Below the pieces are notes generated by a model. That model worked only from the letters and a program-made list of their open reading frames with translations, was not told the origin of the DNA and searched no databases. The position numbers and the translations under genes are program-made. This document shows, in pieces, positions 20,001 through 28,224 of a stretch of 64,000 nt of DNA (positions are counted from its first letter, which is position 1; the number at the start of each line of letters is the position of its first letter). Source of the stretch: Phycisphaerae bacterium (GTDB taxonomy: Bacteria > Planctomycetota > Phycisphaerae > Phycisphaerales > SM1A02); NCBI GenBank assembly GCA_016795065.1, contig JAEUIU010000002.1:1-64000 (forward strand), read 5' to 3'.

Positions 20001-20853
20001 TGAGGAAGCGCCCGCTGTCAGAGAGTGACGCGGCGCCGACGACATCGATCTTCAAGTGAGTTCGGATCGCGTCGACGATCTCCGCCTCGTGCTCTGGGTG
20101 TGCGAGGGCATGGATCGATGCCACCGCCACGCTTTCGATGCCTTCGCTGCGAAGTTTCGGCAGGAGCGTCTCGAGCGACGTCTTGTTGAATGGCCGTCGG
20201 CGCGAACCATCGGCCAGAAGTCGTTCTTCCAGACCGAGGACCAGTTCGCAGAGCGGTTCACGCTTGCGAATCGCCACGGCGAAGAGATCCGGACGACTTT
20301 GGTCGCCGATCTCCAGGAGATCCTCAAAGCCATGGGTGATGAGAAGCCCTGTGCGGGCGCCACGCCGCTCGAGGAGGGCGTTGGTCCCGCGCGTCGTCGA
20401 AAGACGAAGTTCGATCGGAGGAAAAGCCGCGGTCGGGGCGATTCCCACGAGGGCCGAGATTGCGAGGACCGGCGCGTCGAGCCACGCGTCCGCCGTCGGC
20501 GAGGCGTTGCGTGCTGGGATACGCACGCGGATCACATGGGTGCCGGGGGGGATCTCGCCGTCGACCTGCCAGCCCTCGGCGGATGCCGATTGCAGCCGAC
20601 GGACGGTGCCATCGGGCCATTGGGCGAGGCCACCCAGTAACGTCGACTCCGGGGCAGGAAGCCACCATGGCGCCCGGACGAGGGCCAACTCCCGACCCAG
20701 CGCTTGCGAGACGCAGGGAATGGACCCGTCACTGGGGACCTTGCGGCGGTGCCAGCGTCCAGCGGGATCGATGGCGATCGCGTCGGTGAAGGTGCCACCC
20801 GTATCGAGGGCGATTCGCCAGCGAGGTTCGGATGGTCCTTGGGTGTCAACCAC
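17029..20853 (-). CDS. Fused hydantoinase/5-oxoprolinase (HyuA-HyuB type)
   Basis: A single 1,274-residue chain joins HyuA and HyuB, as in ATP-dependent 5-oxoprolinases that open cyclic amides. HyuA begins WRIALDTGGTFTDAIAID (phosphate-binding loop) and has FDMGGTSTDVTRF and GGAGGQHACALAQ. HyuB begins near residue 735 with LDLFACRLEATATSMGELL and includes NHPAYGGSHLPD and GGDGVAREIEF. The frame is open far upstream into the divergent thioredoxin gene. The GTG at 20853 is the sensible start because homology begins about 10 residues later and it clears the neighbour. The exact substrate (5-oxoproline or another hydantoin-like ring) cannot be told. Confidence 0.9.
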   Translation of the reverse strand: MVDTQGPSEPRWRIALDTGGTFTDAIAIDPAGRWHRRKVPSDGSIPCVSQALGRELALVRAPWWLPAPESTLLGGLAQWPDGTVRRLQSASAEGWQVDGEIPPGTHVIRVRIPARNASPTADAWLDAPVLAISALVGIAPTAAFPPIELRLSTTRGTNALLERRGARTGLLITHGFEDLLEIGDQSRPDLFAVAIRKREPLCELVLGLEERLLADGSRRRPFNKTSLETLLPKLRSEGIESVAVASIHALAHPEHEAEIVDAIRTHLKIDVVGAASLSDSGRFLSRVETAVVHAALAPVIRRYLENVAPSIEQTSTFMMTSAGGLQRADRYLARDSLLSGPAGGAAGVAEIAGRINRSTLLGFDMGGTSTDVTRFDGGLRYRFETRVGGARVAAPAIAIESVAAGGGSICRVRRGELQVGPESAGANPGPACYGRGGPLTLTDVNLLLGRMDPDHGSIPLDSAASRRALDAVRAELATERGEEITPGALLEAFIDIADERMAGTIANVTVREGADPRDYALVAFGGAGGQHACALAQRLGIAEVVFPTDAGILSARGVLGARIERFASEAILQPLTACTAELMSIAERLGDEAMQAVRRDIPTPTQGIAIGTRLVSVRLDGQDQALDLPFRGPESIPLAFAAAFRNLFGYAPPSRPLVVEALRVSAIAPSDLEASASPLTRVTERPVSVATRQGTLDRSTLQPGDTLIGPSLLLDDGATAYLPRGWQAKVNDHGDVLATRIGSDATTSAPRTGGDIAELDLFACRLEATATSMGELLRRTAFSTNVKERLDYSCAVLDAQGMLLQNAPHLPVHLGAMGVCVRGVAAALELGPGDVAITNHPAYGGSHLPDVTLITPVFIDGMRVGYVANRAHHAEIGGSRPGSFPPNAKTLAEEGVVIEPMRLVEAGVPRFERIEALLRAGPWPSRAVEENIADLRASLAANSFGAAELTRLVRLTGAKRFAELGEELLRRSQRALEGALRRRGNGRFHALERLDDGSPIEVRITLDDGRATIDFTGSAGVHPRNLNAPLAVVRAATLYVLRLLVGEEIPMNEGLLRPVQLIVPTGMLNPPFDGAAGRDPHRAPPVVTGNTETSQRVTDALLRAFGLCAGSQGTMNNLLFGNASYGAYETICGGSGATADAPGASAVHTHMTNTRITDPEVLERRCPVIVRSFAVRHGSGGQGRHRGGDGVAREIEFREATQVSILAQHRIEQPYGLADGSPGAVGRQWHITADGTRHALPGIAAIDCEPGDAIRIETPGGGGYGATTDAASHR

Positions 20854-20888
20854 GGAATCGCCGATGGTACTCGCACTCCGATGCCCGC

Positions 20889-20894
20889 TATCCT
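20889..20894 (+). promoter_or_regulatory. Putative -10 element TATCCT before the thioredoxin-like gene
   Basis: It lies 7 bases before the ATG at 20902, suggesting a leaderless mRNA, and argues for that ATG over the one at 20881. No -35 match is seen. Confidence 0.4.
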
Positions 20895-20901
20895 GTGTTT
20901 C

Positions 20902-21690
20902 ATGCCCATCCACCTCGCGGGCGTGGCCGCCGCTGCGCTCGCCGTCGCCATCAGCCTCGCTCCTCCAACCGAGCGAGACCCAAACGCAGCGCCGCCAGGC
21001 CCGGCACCGGCGACTGCGCCTCCCGCCAAAGAGGAGGCCAAGCGGGATGATGGTTCGGAGTCGACGAAGGCTCCCGCCGTCAAGACGGATGCGCCAGCCG
21101 TGCCACTCGGCCCGATGCACGCCACCCTCTTCACCGACTTGGACGGCAAGCCGGCCAACCTCGCCGACTCGGCGGGGAAGCCGATGGTGATTGAGCTGTG
21201 GGCGACCTGGTGCGGTCCTTGCCGCAAGCAACGGCAGACGATCCATCAAATCGCCAAGGACTTCCCCGACGTGGTCTTCGTCGCGGCGTCGACCGATGAG
21301 AAGGGCCCCTCGGTCGTCAAGGAGTTTCTCGCCAAGAGCGCTCAGGAGAGCGATCCTGACTCGCCGATTCGCGATCTGATGTCGACACCGCAGTTTCGGG
21401 CGATCCTCCGAAAGTTCCGCACCGAAAACACGATCCCGCAGACGGTGTACGTCACCCGCGGCGGCGAGGTCGCGGATGTCGCCATGGGTCAACAGGATCC
21501 TCGCTTCATGCGGGCCGTCCTGAAGAATCTTCTCAAGGCGCAGGTTCCCAAGGGGACCGAAACGAAGCCAGGCGCGACACCCCAGCCCAAGCCGAAAGCG
21601 CCAGCGGACGGCACCACGCCCGATCCGAATCCCGCTCCGAACGACTCGCCCACGGGCCCGCCGACTGACCGACCTGCCACACGCCCTTGA
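20902..21690 (+). CDS. TlpA-like thioredoxin-fold protein, exported
   Basis: An N-terminal hydrophobic signal (IHLAGVAAAALAVAISLA) and a Pro/Ala-rich linker lead to a thioredoxin fold of the TlpA/ResA type. The redox site is WATWCGPCRKQ and the cis-Pro is in TIPQTVYV. The C-terminal tail is Pro-rich. The domain should act as a thiol-disulfide reductant outside the cytoplasm, for example in cytochrome or protein maturation. It is the first gene of an overlapping operon: its TGA shares bases with the TTG start of kdtA. Confidence 0.85.
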   Translation: MPIHLAGVAAAALAVAISLAPPTERDPNAAPPGPAPATAPPAKEEAKRDDGSESTKAPAVKTDAPAVPLGPMHATLFTDLDGKPANLADSAGKPMVIELWATWCGPCRKQRQTIHQIAKDFPDVVFVAASTDEKGPSVVKEFLAKSAQESDPDSPIRDLMSTPQFRAILRKFRTENTIPQTVYVTRGGEVADVAMGQQDPRFMRAVLKNLLKAQVPKGTETKPGATPQPKPKAPADGTTPDPNPAPNDSPTGPPTDRPATRP

Positions 21691-23030
21691 GTTTGGCGTC
21701 CACAACCTTGACTCGCTTTGCCATTGATGCCGCCTACGGTTTCGCCGCTCTCGTTTCGAGTCCGGTGTGGCTGTGGCGCATGAGCCGCAACGGCAAACTG
21801 AAGACCGATTGGCCCGCTCGATTCGGGCGTGTGAGCGCACCTGTTCCGCGCACCGCGAAGCGCCGCATTCTTCTTCACGCAGTCTCGGTGGGTGAGGTCA
21901 ACGCCATTCGCCTGCTGGTGGAGGCGCTCTCGGCTGATCCCAGCCGGCCTGAGATCGTCATCGCCTCGACCACCGACACCGGCTGTGCCCGGGCCAAGGC
22001 GATCTTCGGTGACCGCCACCAGGTGGTGCGCTTCCCCTTTGACTTCTCTTGGCCGGTCGAGCGGTTCCTTGATTCGGTTCGCCCCGATCTGGTCGCCTTG
22101 GTCGAACTGGAGGTCTGGCCGAACTTCATGTCCAGTTGCCGGCGCCGCGGCATTCCGGTGGCGGTGGTGAACGGCCGCCTCAGCGAGCGGAGTTTCGCCC
22201 GCTACCGACGGGCCCGGCCCTTGGTGGCGCCGTCGTTTCGCCGCCTCACTGCCGTGAGCGCCCAGACCGATGCGTACGCCGAACGCTTCATTGCGTTGGG
22301 GGTTCCACACGGCAGCGTCTTCGTCTCCGGCACGATGAAGTGGGACACCGCCGAAATCGCCGACGAGGTGCCCGGCGCCGTCGAGCTCGCCTCGGCCTTG
22401 GGAATCGACCGAACGCAACCGATCGTCGTCGCCGGTTCGACGGCGTTAGGAGAAGAACGGCTGATCGCCGAGTCGCTGCCGCCCGATGTGCAACTCGTGG
22501 TGGCGCCGCGCAAGCCGGAGTGGTTTGATCGAGCAGCGACGGAGATGCCCGGTTGCGCCCGCCGGAGCCGCGGCGACCGTGGCAGCTCGAGCGGACGGTT
22601 TCTCCTCGACACGATGGGAGAACTCCGCAAGGCCTACGCGTTGGCGGACGTGGCGATCGTCGGCCGCTCGTTTGGCACCTTGCATGGATCCGACATGATG
22701 GAGCCGGTCGCTCTGGGGAAGGCGACGATCATCGGCCCCCGGTGGGGGGACTTCCGCGAGACGATGGATGCTCTTCTGGCGGATCGCGGAATCGTCCAGA
22801 GTTCGGTCGAGAACCTCAAGGCGGATCTGGCCCGACTGCTCAACGACGCCGGTGAGCGGGCGGCGCTGGCGGCACGCGGCAGGGCGGTCATTCGGCGACG
22901 GCAGGGGGCGACGAGGCGGAACGCGGAACTGCTTCTCTCGATGATCGGTTCCGACGACACGACGGTCGAGAACGAGCTTGGTGGGGCCGCGACGGCCGGG
23001 AGCGAGGAGTCGAGGCATGCGAGAGTCTGA
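21687..23030 (+). CDS. kdtA: 3-deoxy-D-manno-octulosonic acid (Kdo) transferase
   Basis: A GT-B glycosyltransferase that adds Kdo from CMP-Kdo to the lipid A precursor at the inner membrane. The N-terminal hydrophobic anchor (YGFAALVSSPVWLWRM) is followed by HAVSVGEVNAIRLL with the expected catalytic Glu. The C-terminal half has VAGSTALGEERLI, VVAPRKPEWF, VGRSFGTLHGSDMMEPVALG and the helix after it. The start is TTG, overlapping the previous stop (TTGA). The C-terminal end overlaps thiL by 14 bp. Its presence implies a Kdo-containing outer membrane. Confidence 0.95.
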   Translation: MSLASTTLTRFAIDAAYGFAALVSSPVWLWRMSRNGKLKTDWPARFGRVSAPVPRTAKRRILLHAVSVGEVNAIRLLVEALSADPSRPEIVIASTTDTGCARAKAIFGDRHQVVRFPFDFSWPVERFLDSVRPDLVALVELEVWPNFMSSCRRRGIPVAVVNGRLSERSFARYRRARPLVAPSFRRLTAVSAQTDAYAERFIALGVPHGSVFVSGTMKWDTAEIADEVPGAVELASALGIDRTQPIVVAGSTALGEERLIAESLPPDVQLVVAPRKPEWFDRAATEMPGCARRSRGDRGSSSGRFLLDTMGELRKAYALADVAIVGRSFGTLHGSDMMEPVALGKATIIGPRWGDFRETMDALLADRGIVQSSVENLKADLARLLNDAGERAALAARGRAVIRRRQGATRRNAELLLSMIGSDDTTVENELGGAATAGSEESRHARV

Positions 23031-23943
23031 CCTACTCCGTCGCGTCTACGCGGCTAACGGGCTCTTGCCGTCGTGCGTGAAGATTCCGCCCGGCGACGAT
23101 ATGGCGGCGATCAGCGTCGACGGAGGGTCGATCCTCGTCGCGGTGGATCAGGTCATCGAAGGTCGGCATGTCATAGTCGATGAGGATCCGGCCATGGTCG
23201 GTCGGAAAGCGATTGTCCGGAACGTCAGCGATGTCGCGGCCATGGCTGCCCGTCCGCTGGCGACGCTCGCCTCGGTGGTTCTGCCGCGCCGCTATGGCGA
23301 AGGCCGGGCCCTACAACTCTTCGATGGGCTGCGCTCGACAGCGGATCTCTACGGCTGTCCGTTGATCGGCGGCGACACCGCGATCCATGCCGATGCCAAC
23401 GGGCCGCTGGTCGTTTCGGTCACGATCCTCGCGACCCCTGCCTGGTCCGGCGCCCGAGTGGTCACCCGGCGGGGGAGTCAGGTCGGAGATGGGCTCTTCG
23501 TCACCGGTCGCCTGGGCGGGAGCCTCGAGTCCGGCGGCGGCGGACGGCACCTCACCTTTGAGCCGCGGCTGGAAGAGGCGATCGCCCTGCTCGAACTGTT
23601 AGGTGATGGGCTCCATGCAATGCTTGACCTGAGCGACGGCGTTGGCCGCGACGCCGCCCGCCTCGTGGATCACCCGGATTCGGAGCTTGGGATCGAGATC
23701 GACGCCGCCGCGGTACCAACCAACGCGGGACTCCCTTGGCAACGGGGTCTCGGCGACGGCGAGGACTACGAGCTCCTGTTTACGGCAAGCGGCCCGGTGC
23801 CCGAGGCTCTCTTCGGTCTCTCGGTGACGCGCATCGGTTCCGTCGTTGCGCGGCCCGGCGGGCGCGGACCGGCGGTTCTGGTGCGCGACGGTGATCGTCA
23901 CCTCGACGCCAGCGACTTCGGCTGGGAGCATGCCGCGACATGA
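23017..23943 (+). CDS. thiL: Thiamine-monophosphate kinase
   Basis: Phosphorylates thiamine monophosphate to the diphosphate cofactor. Motifs: IPPGDDMAAI (first metal site), IVRNVSDVAAMAARPL, GGDTAIHADANGPL, LDLSDGVGRDAARL and the C-terminal GLGDGEDYELLFTA. The ATG at 23017 has GAGGAG upstream and gives a normal 308-residue protein. An upstream in-frame start would overlap kdtA more. Its stop overlaps the next start by ATGA. Confidence 0.95.
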   Translation: MRESDLLRRVYAANGLLPSCVKIPPGDDMAAISVDGGSILVAVDQVIEGRHVIVDEDPAMVGRKAIVRNVSDVAAMAARPLATLASVVLPRRYGEGRALQLFDGLRSTADLYGCPLIGGDTAIHADANGPLVVSVTILATPAWSGARVVTRRGSQVGDGLFVTGRLGGSLESGGGGRHLTFEPRLEEAIALLELLGDGLHAMLDLSDGVGRDAARLVDHPDSELGIEIDAAAVPTNAGLPWQRGLGDGEDYELLFTASGPVPEALFGLSVTRIGSVVARPGGRGPAVLVRDGDRHLDASDFGWEHAAT

Positions 23944-24656
23944 ACGACTCGAACGAGTGCCTGACCGTCGTCACAGCAAGCGAGGACGACACGCGCCGGC
24001 TGGGCGAATGTCTCGCCGCGGCGCTCAGACCAGAGCAGGCCGCCGAAGCCGTGATCGTCGCCATCAGCGGAGACCTCGGAGCGGGCAAGACCCGTCTCGT
24101 TCGCGGTCTCGCCGGCGGCCTTGGCGTGGACATGCAGGCGATCGCCAGCCCGACGTTTGTCCTGTGCGTCGAACACCGTGGCGCCGACGGCGTTCGGCTC
24201 GCCCACATCGACGCCTGGCGGGTGCGCTCGGCCGATGACCTTGAGACCATCGGATGGAGCGAACTGTTAGGTCGTCCGCGGACGGTCGTGGCTGTCGAGT
24301 GGGCCGAGCGCGTGACCGAAGCGATGCCCACGAAGCGGATCGACGTCCTCATCGAACATGTCGGTGAACAGGAACGCTCGATCACGATCACCGATCGCCG
24401 GTCTCCGGCCGACGATCGCGAGGCGCTGCTGCGAGCGATGGCGCTCTATGAGCCGGCGCCGATTCGACCCGTCGACACTGGCCGAGTCCATCGTTGTCCG
24501 GTCTGCGGATCCGCGACCACCGATGCCAATGGGTCGGAATCGGCAGCCTTCCCATTCTGCTCATCGCGCTGCCGGATGGCCGATCTCCATCGCTGGTTCG
24601 GTGGCTCGTACACGATCTCGCGGCCGACGGAGCGGGACGAAGAGTTGACGGACTGA
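23940..24656 (+). CDS. TsaE (tRNA t6A biosynthesis ATPase) fused to a YacG zinc finger
   Basis: Residues 1-165 are TsaE/YjeE, the ATPase that works with TsaB and TsaD to make N6-threonylcarbamoyladenosine in tRNA. The Walker A is GDLGAGKT (44-51), then SPTFVLCVEH and HIDAWRV, and VAVEWAERV. Residues 184-229 match YacG, the small zinc protein known to inhibit DNA gyrase: HRCPVCGS (Cys186, Cys189), then FCSSRC (Cys207, Cys211) and MADLHRWFGGSYTISRP. The two are normally separate genes. There is no frameshift between them. The start overlaps the thiL stop. Confidence 0.88.
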   Translation: MNDSNECLTVVTASEDDTRRLGECLAAALRPEQAAEAVIVAISGDLGAGKTRLVRGLAGGLGVDMQAIASPTFVLCVEHRGADGVRLAHIDAWRVRSADDLETIGWSELLGRPRTVVAVEWAERVTEAMPTKRIDVLIEHVGEQERSITITDRRSPADDREALLRAMALYEPAPIRPVDTGRVHRCPVCGSATTDANGSESAAFPFCSSRCRMADLHRWFGGSYTISRPTERDEELTD

Positions 24657-24674
24657 TCGGATGCCTTCGCCAAC

Positions 24675-25259
24675 TCACTCGACGGTGTCGTCGGTATCGC
24701 CGGCGTCGGTGGTCTCGGGACTGATGGCGTAGATCTGGAAGCGATGACCCACGGGTTGCCAGCCCAACTCGCGGCAGATCCGGTCCCGGACCGCAACGAG
24801 TTCGGCGCTCGCGAACTCGATCAGCTTGCCGGTCTTCATGCAGACCATGAAGTCGCGCGGCGTCTTTCCGTAGATGAGCTGGTAATGAGCCTGCTTGGCG
24901 TCGAAGAGCGCCTGGGTGATGATCCCGGACTCCTGAAGGAGATGGATCGTTCGGTAGATCGTTGCCTTCGAGACGTCGTGGCCTTGCTGACGCATCGTCA
25001 GGAGGAGTTCCTCGGCTTCGAAGACGTCGCCCATGTCGATGATGGCATTTAGGATGTCCGCTCGCTCCGGCGTGTACTTCAAGGACTTGCTCTTGAGGAA
25101 CCGACGAAAGACCGAGCAGATCGGGGCCATGACCCGGATCTCTGGGAGCGGCGGAGTGGGCGATGGCTGGATCGGAGCTGGGGTTCCCAGGGGTGCTTGG
25201 ACCGTCGGCGCGTGCTTGGGGGACGGGCGGTTCGGGGGCTGGGACGGCATCGGTCGCAT
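24675..25259 (-). CDS. Fur-family transcriptional regulator lacking the usual metal-binding residues
   Basis: The winged-helix domain of the Fur family is clear: LKYTPERADILNAIIDMGDVFEAEELL, SKATIYRTIHLLQESGII and the dimer-domain start HYQLIYGKTPRDFMVCMKTGKLIEF. In canonical Fur, Zur and PerR this last segment reads roughly HHxHxxCxxCGK. Here the His cluster is GKTPRD and only one Cys of the pair remains. A Pro-rich N-terminal extension precedes the core; the start could be at 25259, 25250 or 25130, the last giving a normal-length protein. It is convergent with the tsaE fusion gene. Metal sensing is doubtful. Confidence 0.85.
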   Translation of the reverse strand: MRPMPSQPPNRPSPKHAPTVQAPLGTPAPIQPSPTPPLPEIRVMAPICSVFRRFLKSKSLKYTPERADILNAIIDMGDVFEAEELLLTMRQQGHDVSKATIYRTIHLLQESGIITQALFDAKQAHYQLIYGKTPRDFMVCMKTGKLIEFASAELVAVRDRICRELGWQPVGHRFQIYAISPETTDAGDTDDTVE

Positions 25260-25340
25260 GGTACGGATGAGGCGAGGCCGATTGACCTGGGTCGTCGATG
25301 AGGTTGGAGCCCTGCTCTGCCCCAATCTGGGGAAACGTCC

Positions 25341-25359
25341 TATAATGCCTGTTACGTAA
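25341..25359. promoter_or_regulatory. Forward -10-like TATAAT and adjacent palindrome TTACGTAA
   Basis: TATAAT (25341-25346) reads rightwards into the gap between fur and the aspartate kinase end, and TTACGTAA (25352-25359) is a perfect palindrome just upstream of the Fur-like gene on the other strand. It could be a regulator site or chance. No gene follows in the forward direction. Confidence 0.3.
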
Positions 25360-25405
25360 AATCGTGTTGCAGCCGGCGTTCGGCGGCTGAACAGGTCGCT
25401 TGCGG

Positions 25406-25432
25406 AAGCCGACCGGCGGTCGCCGGCGGCTT
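25406..25432 (-). terminator. GC-rich hairpin after the aspartate kinase gene
   Basis: The arms AAGCCGACCGGCG and CGCCGGCGGCTT form a strong stem about 42 bp past the aspartate kinase stop. The T-tract is poor in both directions, so termination is likely but not certain. Confidence 0.45.
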
Positions 25433-25473
25433 TCGCACGCTTGGTGAAGCCGGGCGGCGTCGCTGCGCTCGCC

Positions 25474-26775
25474 TTATGCCCTGGTGGCGATTCGGTTGGT
25501 TGGGTGGTCGGTTTGGAGCTCGGGCTTCACTTGGTCGCCCAGTTCCAGGTTGAAGGCGTCGTGGACCGTTTGGAGTGCCCGTTGGCCGTGCTCCTTGGGG
25601 ACGATGCAACTGATCTTGATCTCGCTCGTCGTGATGTTGTGAATCGGGACGGCGGCGTCACCCAAGGCCCTGAACATCCGGCTGGCGACGCCCGTGTGGC
25701 TCTTCATGCCGGTGCCGACAGCCGAGACCTTCGCCAGACCGATCTCGATAGCCAGCTCGCCGGTACCGATGGCGTCGAGCACCTGGCTGGCCGCGATCTT
25801 CACGTCGGCCAGATCGCCGTGATCCACGGTGAAGGAAATCGACGCCATGTCGCCGAACTCGGTCTGGACGATGTCGTCGACCATGATGTTGGCCTTCGAG
25901 ATGCAGTCGAAGATCATCCCCTGAACGCCGACGTTGTTGGGGATGCGTCGAAGACTCACGCGACCGAGATCGGGCTTGAGGGCCGCGCCGACAACAACGA
26001 TGTCTTCCATACCGTGCTTCTCCCGCACGGACTGTTCGTCCGTGATCATGGTGCCGGTGTCCGGCTTCTGGCTGTGGCGAACGTGAATCGGTACGCCGTA
26101 CTTCTCGCCAAACATCACCGCTCGGGCGTGCATGACGCCGGCTCCGAGGGCGGCAAGTTCGAGCATTTCCTCGTAGCTGATCGCAGCGAGCTTGGCGGCA
26201 TTCTTCACGATGCGCGGATCGGCGGTGTAGACGCCGTCGACGTCGGTAAAGATGTCGCAATAGCCCCCGTCGCAGGCGACATCGAGGGCTGCCGCCAACG
26301 CTACGGCTGTCGTGTCGGAACCGCCTCGGCCCAAGGTGGTAATGTCACCGTTGTCGCAGATCCCCTGAAAGCCGCAGACGACGGGAACGCGGCCGAGTGC
26401 GAACTCGCGACGCAGGCGCTGGGGATCGATCGACGTGATGCGGGCCTTGCGATGGGCATCGGTCGTGCGGATGCCGACCTGGCCGCCGGTGAGTGACACG
26501 GCGGGTACGCCGAGCTTCTGCAAGGCCATGGCCATAAGGGCCACCGAAACCTGCTCACCCGTGGACATGAGCATGTCCATCTCGCGGCGATCCGGCTCGG
26601 TGTTGATGGCTTCGGCGAGGGCGATCAGGTCATCAGTGGTGTCGCCCATCGCACTGACGACCACAACGAGGTGATGACCCGCGGCTTTGGTCTCCGCAAC
26701 CCGTTTGGCGCAACGCATGATGCGCTGGGGATCACCGACGCTCGTACCGCCGAACTTCTGAACGATGGTTGCCAT
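25474..26775 (-). CDS. lysC: Aspartate kinase
   Basis: First enzyme of the lysine, threonine and methionine pathway, phosphorylating aspartate. The kinase domain begins VQKFGGTSVGDPQRI and includes VVVSAMGDTTDDLI, TTLGRGGSDTTAVALAAAL and IFTDVDGVYTADPRIV. Two ACT domains follow (around residues 280-420) with FDCISKANIMVDDIVQ and the classic VPIHNITTSEIKISCIV. This layout predicts feedback control by lysine and/or threonine. The ATG at 26775 has GGAGG at suitable distance. A TACACT hexamer 13 bases upstream may be its -10. Confidence 0.95.
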   Translation of the reverse strand: MATIVQKFGGTSVGDPQRIMRCAKRVAETKAAGHHLVVVVSAMGDTTDDLIALAEAINTEPDRREMDMLMSTGEQVSVALMAMALQKLGVPAVSLTGGQVGIRTTDAHRKARITSIDPQRLRREFALGRVPVVCGFQGICDNGDITTLGRGGSDTTAVALAAALDVACDGGYCDIFTDVDGVYTADPRIVKNAAKLAAISYEEMLELAALGAGVMHARAVMFGEKYGVPIHVRHSQKPDTGTMITDEQSVREKHGMEDIVVVGAALKPDLGRVSLRRIPNNVGVQGMIFDCISKANIMVDDIVQTEFGDMASISFTVDHGDLADVKIAASQVLDAIGTGELAIEIGLAKVSAVGTGMKSHTGVASRMFRALGDAAVPIHNITTSEIKISCIVPKEHGQRALQTVHDAFNLELGDQVKPELQTDHPTNRIATRA

Positions 26776-26972
26776 AGGAGGACGTTCGAGTGTAGTCGAT
26801 GGAATGGGCCGTAGCCGCGTGGCGCGAGGGCGTCGAGACGAGGTCAGCTTCGGGTCGGTGCCCCCCCGCCGGGGAACGTTCGCAAACTGGGTCGGTCGCT
26901 CGATCGACCGGGCATGTGTGCGATCGACCCCCTACTATCTCGAACCCCCGCTTCGCACGACGAGCCCCACCC

Positions 26973-28187
26973 ATGCCGACCCACGCAGTCCTTCTCGGTT
27001 CCCTGGTCGCCTTGGCGCTTGCCTCGTCCCAGGACGCTTCACCGATCGCGCCCGCTTCAGCACCACCACCGACGCCCGCTGCCACGGGCACGAAACGCGT
27101 TGAGGGGACCTCGAGTTGGAAGGAGATCGATGCGGCGGCGATCGGTCCCATCCGGCCACTGCTGGTGGACCGACCAGAGCTGAGGGTTGCAGCGGGCGCT
27201 CACGTCGCCGTCGATCCGGTGGCGGTCGGTCAGCCGGGAGCGATCGTCACGCTCTCCTCCGCCCCCTACTGCGCGTTCCTCTCGTTTCGCGCCGGGCGCG
27301 TGGAGCTGCGTTCCATTCAACGCTCCAATCGGGTGGTCAGCGAGCCGATGACGGTCTTCGCGTTGCGCACCCCGCCGGTGATGTTCGACGAGGGGCCGGA
27401 CGGAAAGAGCGTTCTCTTCCGTGCAGACCTCGACTCTCCGATTCTGCTGGTCGATGTCCCGACGGGCGCGATTCGAACCACCCTCGACTCCACCACCGCC
27501 GGGCCGGGCAAGGTGATGGTGTTGGATGAACGCTCTTTCGCCGTCATCTCACCGAGCGGATCGCTTCGGCGTTTCAGCGGAAGCGATGGCGCCCTTCTAG
27601 GCGAAACGCAGCTCCCACCCAGTTTCCCGATCGCGGCAGGACGGGGGCATGTAGTCGGGCAGATGCACATGGATCCGCCGACCGCGTCAGGAACACCGCT
27701 TGAGCGTCGCATGATCGTGGCGAGTTTCGATGCGGTCACCGGCAAGGAAAGCGGACGGGCCGACTTGCCGGCGGGTCCGGTCGCCTGGTCACTGAACTCG
27801 GGGACGATCTGCGTCGGCGAAGTGACGACCGGATGGTCGGCGATTCGCACTCTCGACATCGTGACGATGGAGGAGCGACCGCGAGTCCTTCTGAGTCCGA
27901 ACGTCTCAAGTCTCCGGCTGGAAATGAGTGCCGATGGACGGTTCCTCTACTTCCAGGAGTACATAGCCCAACCGATCATCGCCTGGGAGGTCGCTACCGG
28001 CACAGCGAAAGCCGTGTTCGGGCCCGAACTCGGCGGGTTCCTCCGCTTCGATGTCTCCAACGACGGAAAGACCCTTGGTGGGATCGTCGGGCCGTGGGTG
28101 AAGGGAACGCTTTCCCCAGACGCCTTCGAATGGACCGACCTCGAGAGCGTGCCGCAGCTCAAGGCTCCTGCTGACGCGACCCGCTAA
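26973..28187 (+). CDS. Secreted beta-propeller-like protein of unknown function
   Basis: From the ATG at 26973 a signal peptide (THAVLLGSLVALALASSQDA) is followed by repeated beta-strand units typical of propeller folds: VDVPTGAIRTTLD, FSGSDGALLGETQL, FDAVTGKESGRADL and WEVATGTAKAVFG. These resemble WD40/PQQ-like blades but I cannot assign a family. The open frame extends 58 codons upstream of this start with poor composition. It is flanked by aspartate kinase (divergent) and bipA (convergent). Confidence 0.72.
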   Translation: MPTHAVLLGSLVALALASSQDASPIAPASAPPPTPAATGTKRVEGTSSWKEIDAAAIGPIRPLLVDRPELRVAAGAHVAVDPVAVGQPGAIVTLSSAPYCAFLSFRAGRVELRSIQRSNRVVSEPMTVFALRTPPVMFDEGPDGKSVLFRADLDSPILLVDVPTGAIRTTLDSTTAGPGKVMVLDERSFAVISPSGSLRRFSGSDGALLGETQLPPSFPIAAGRGHVVGQMHMDPPTASGTPLERRMIVASFDAVTGKESGRADLPAGPVAWSLNSGTICVGEVTTGWSAIRTLDIVTMEERPRVLLSPNVSSLRLEMSADGRFLYFQEYIAQPIIAWEVATGTAKAVFGPELGGFLRFDVSNDGKTLGGIVGPWVKGTLSPDAFEWTDLESVPQLKAPADATR

Positions 28188-28224
28188 TCGAGCCGACGGC
28201 CCTCGTTCTTCCAGGCGATGTCAC

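Noticed and set aside
20854-21840. N-terminal extension of the hydantoinase frame across the thioredoxin gene
   Set aside because: Composition is Arg-rich shadow sequence and homology to HyuA begins only after the GTG at 20853.
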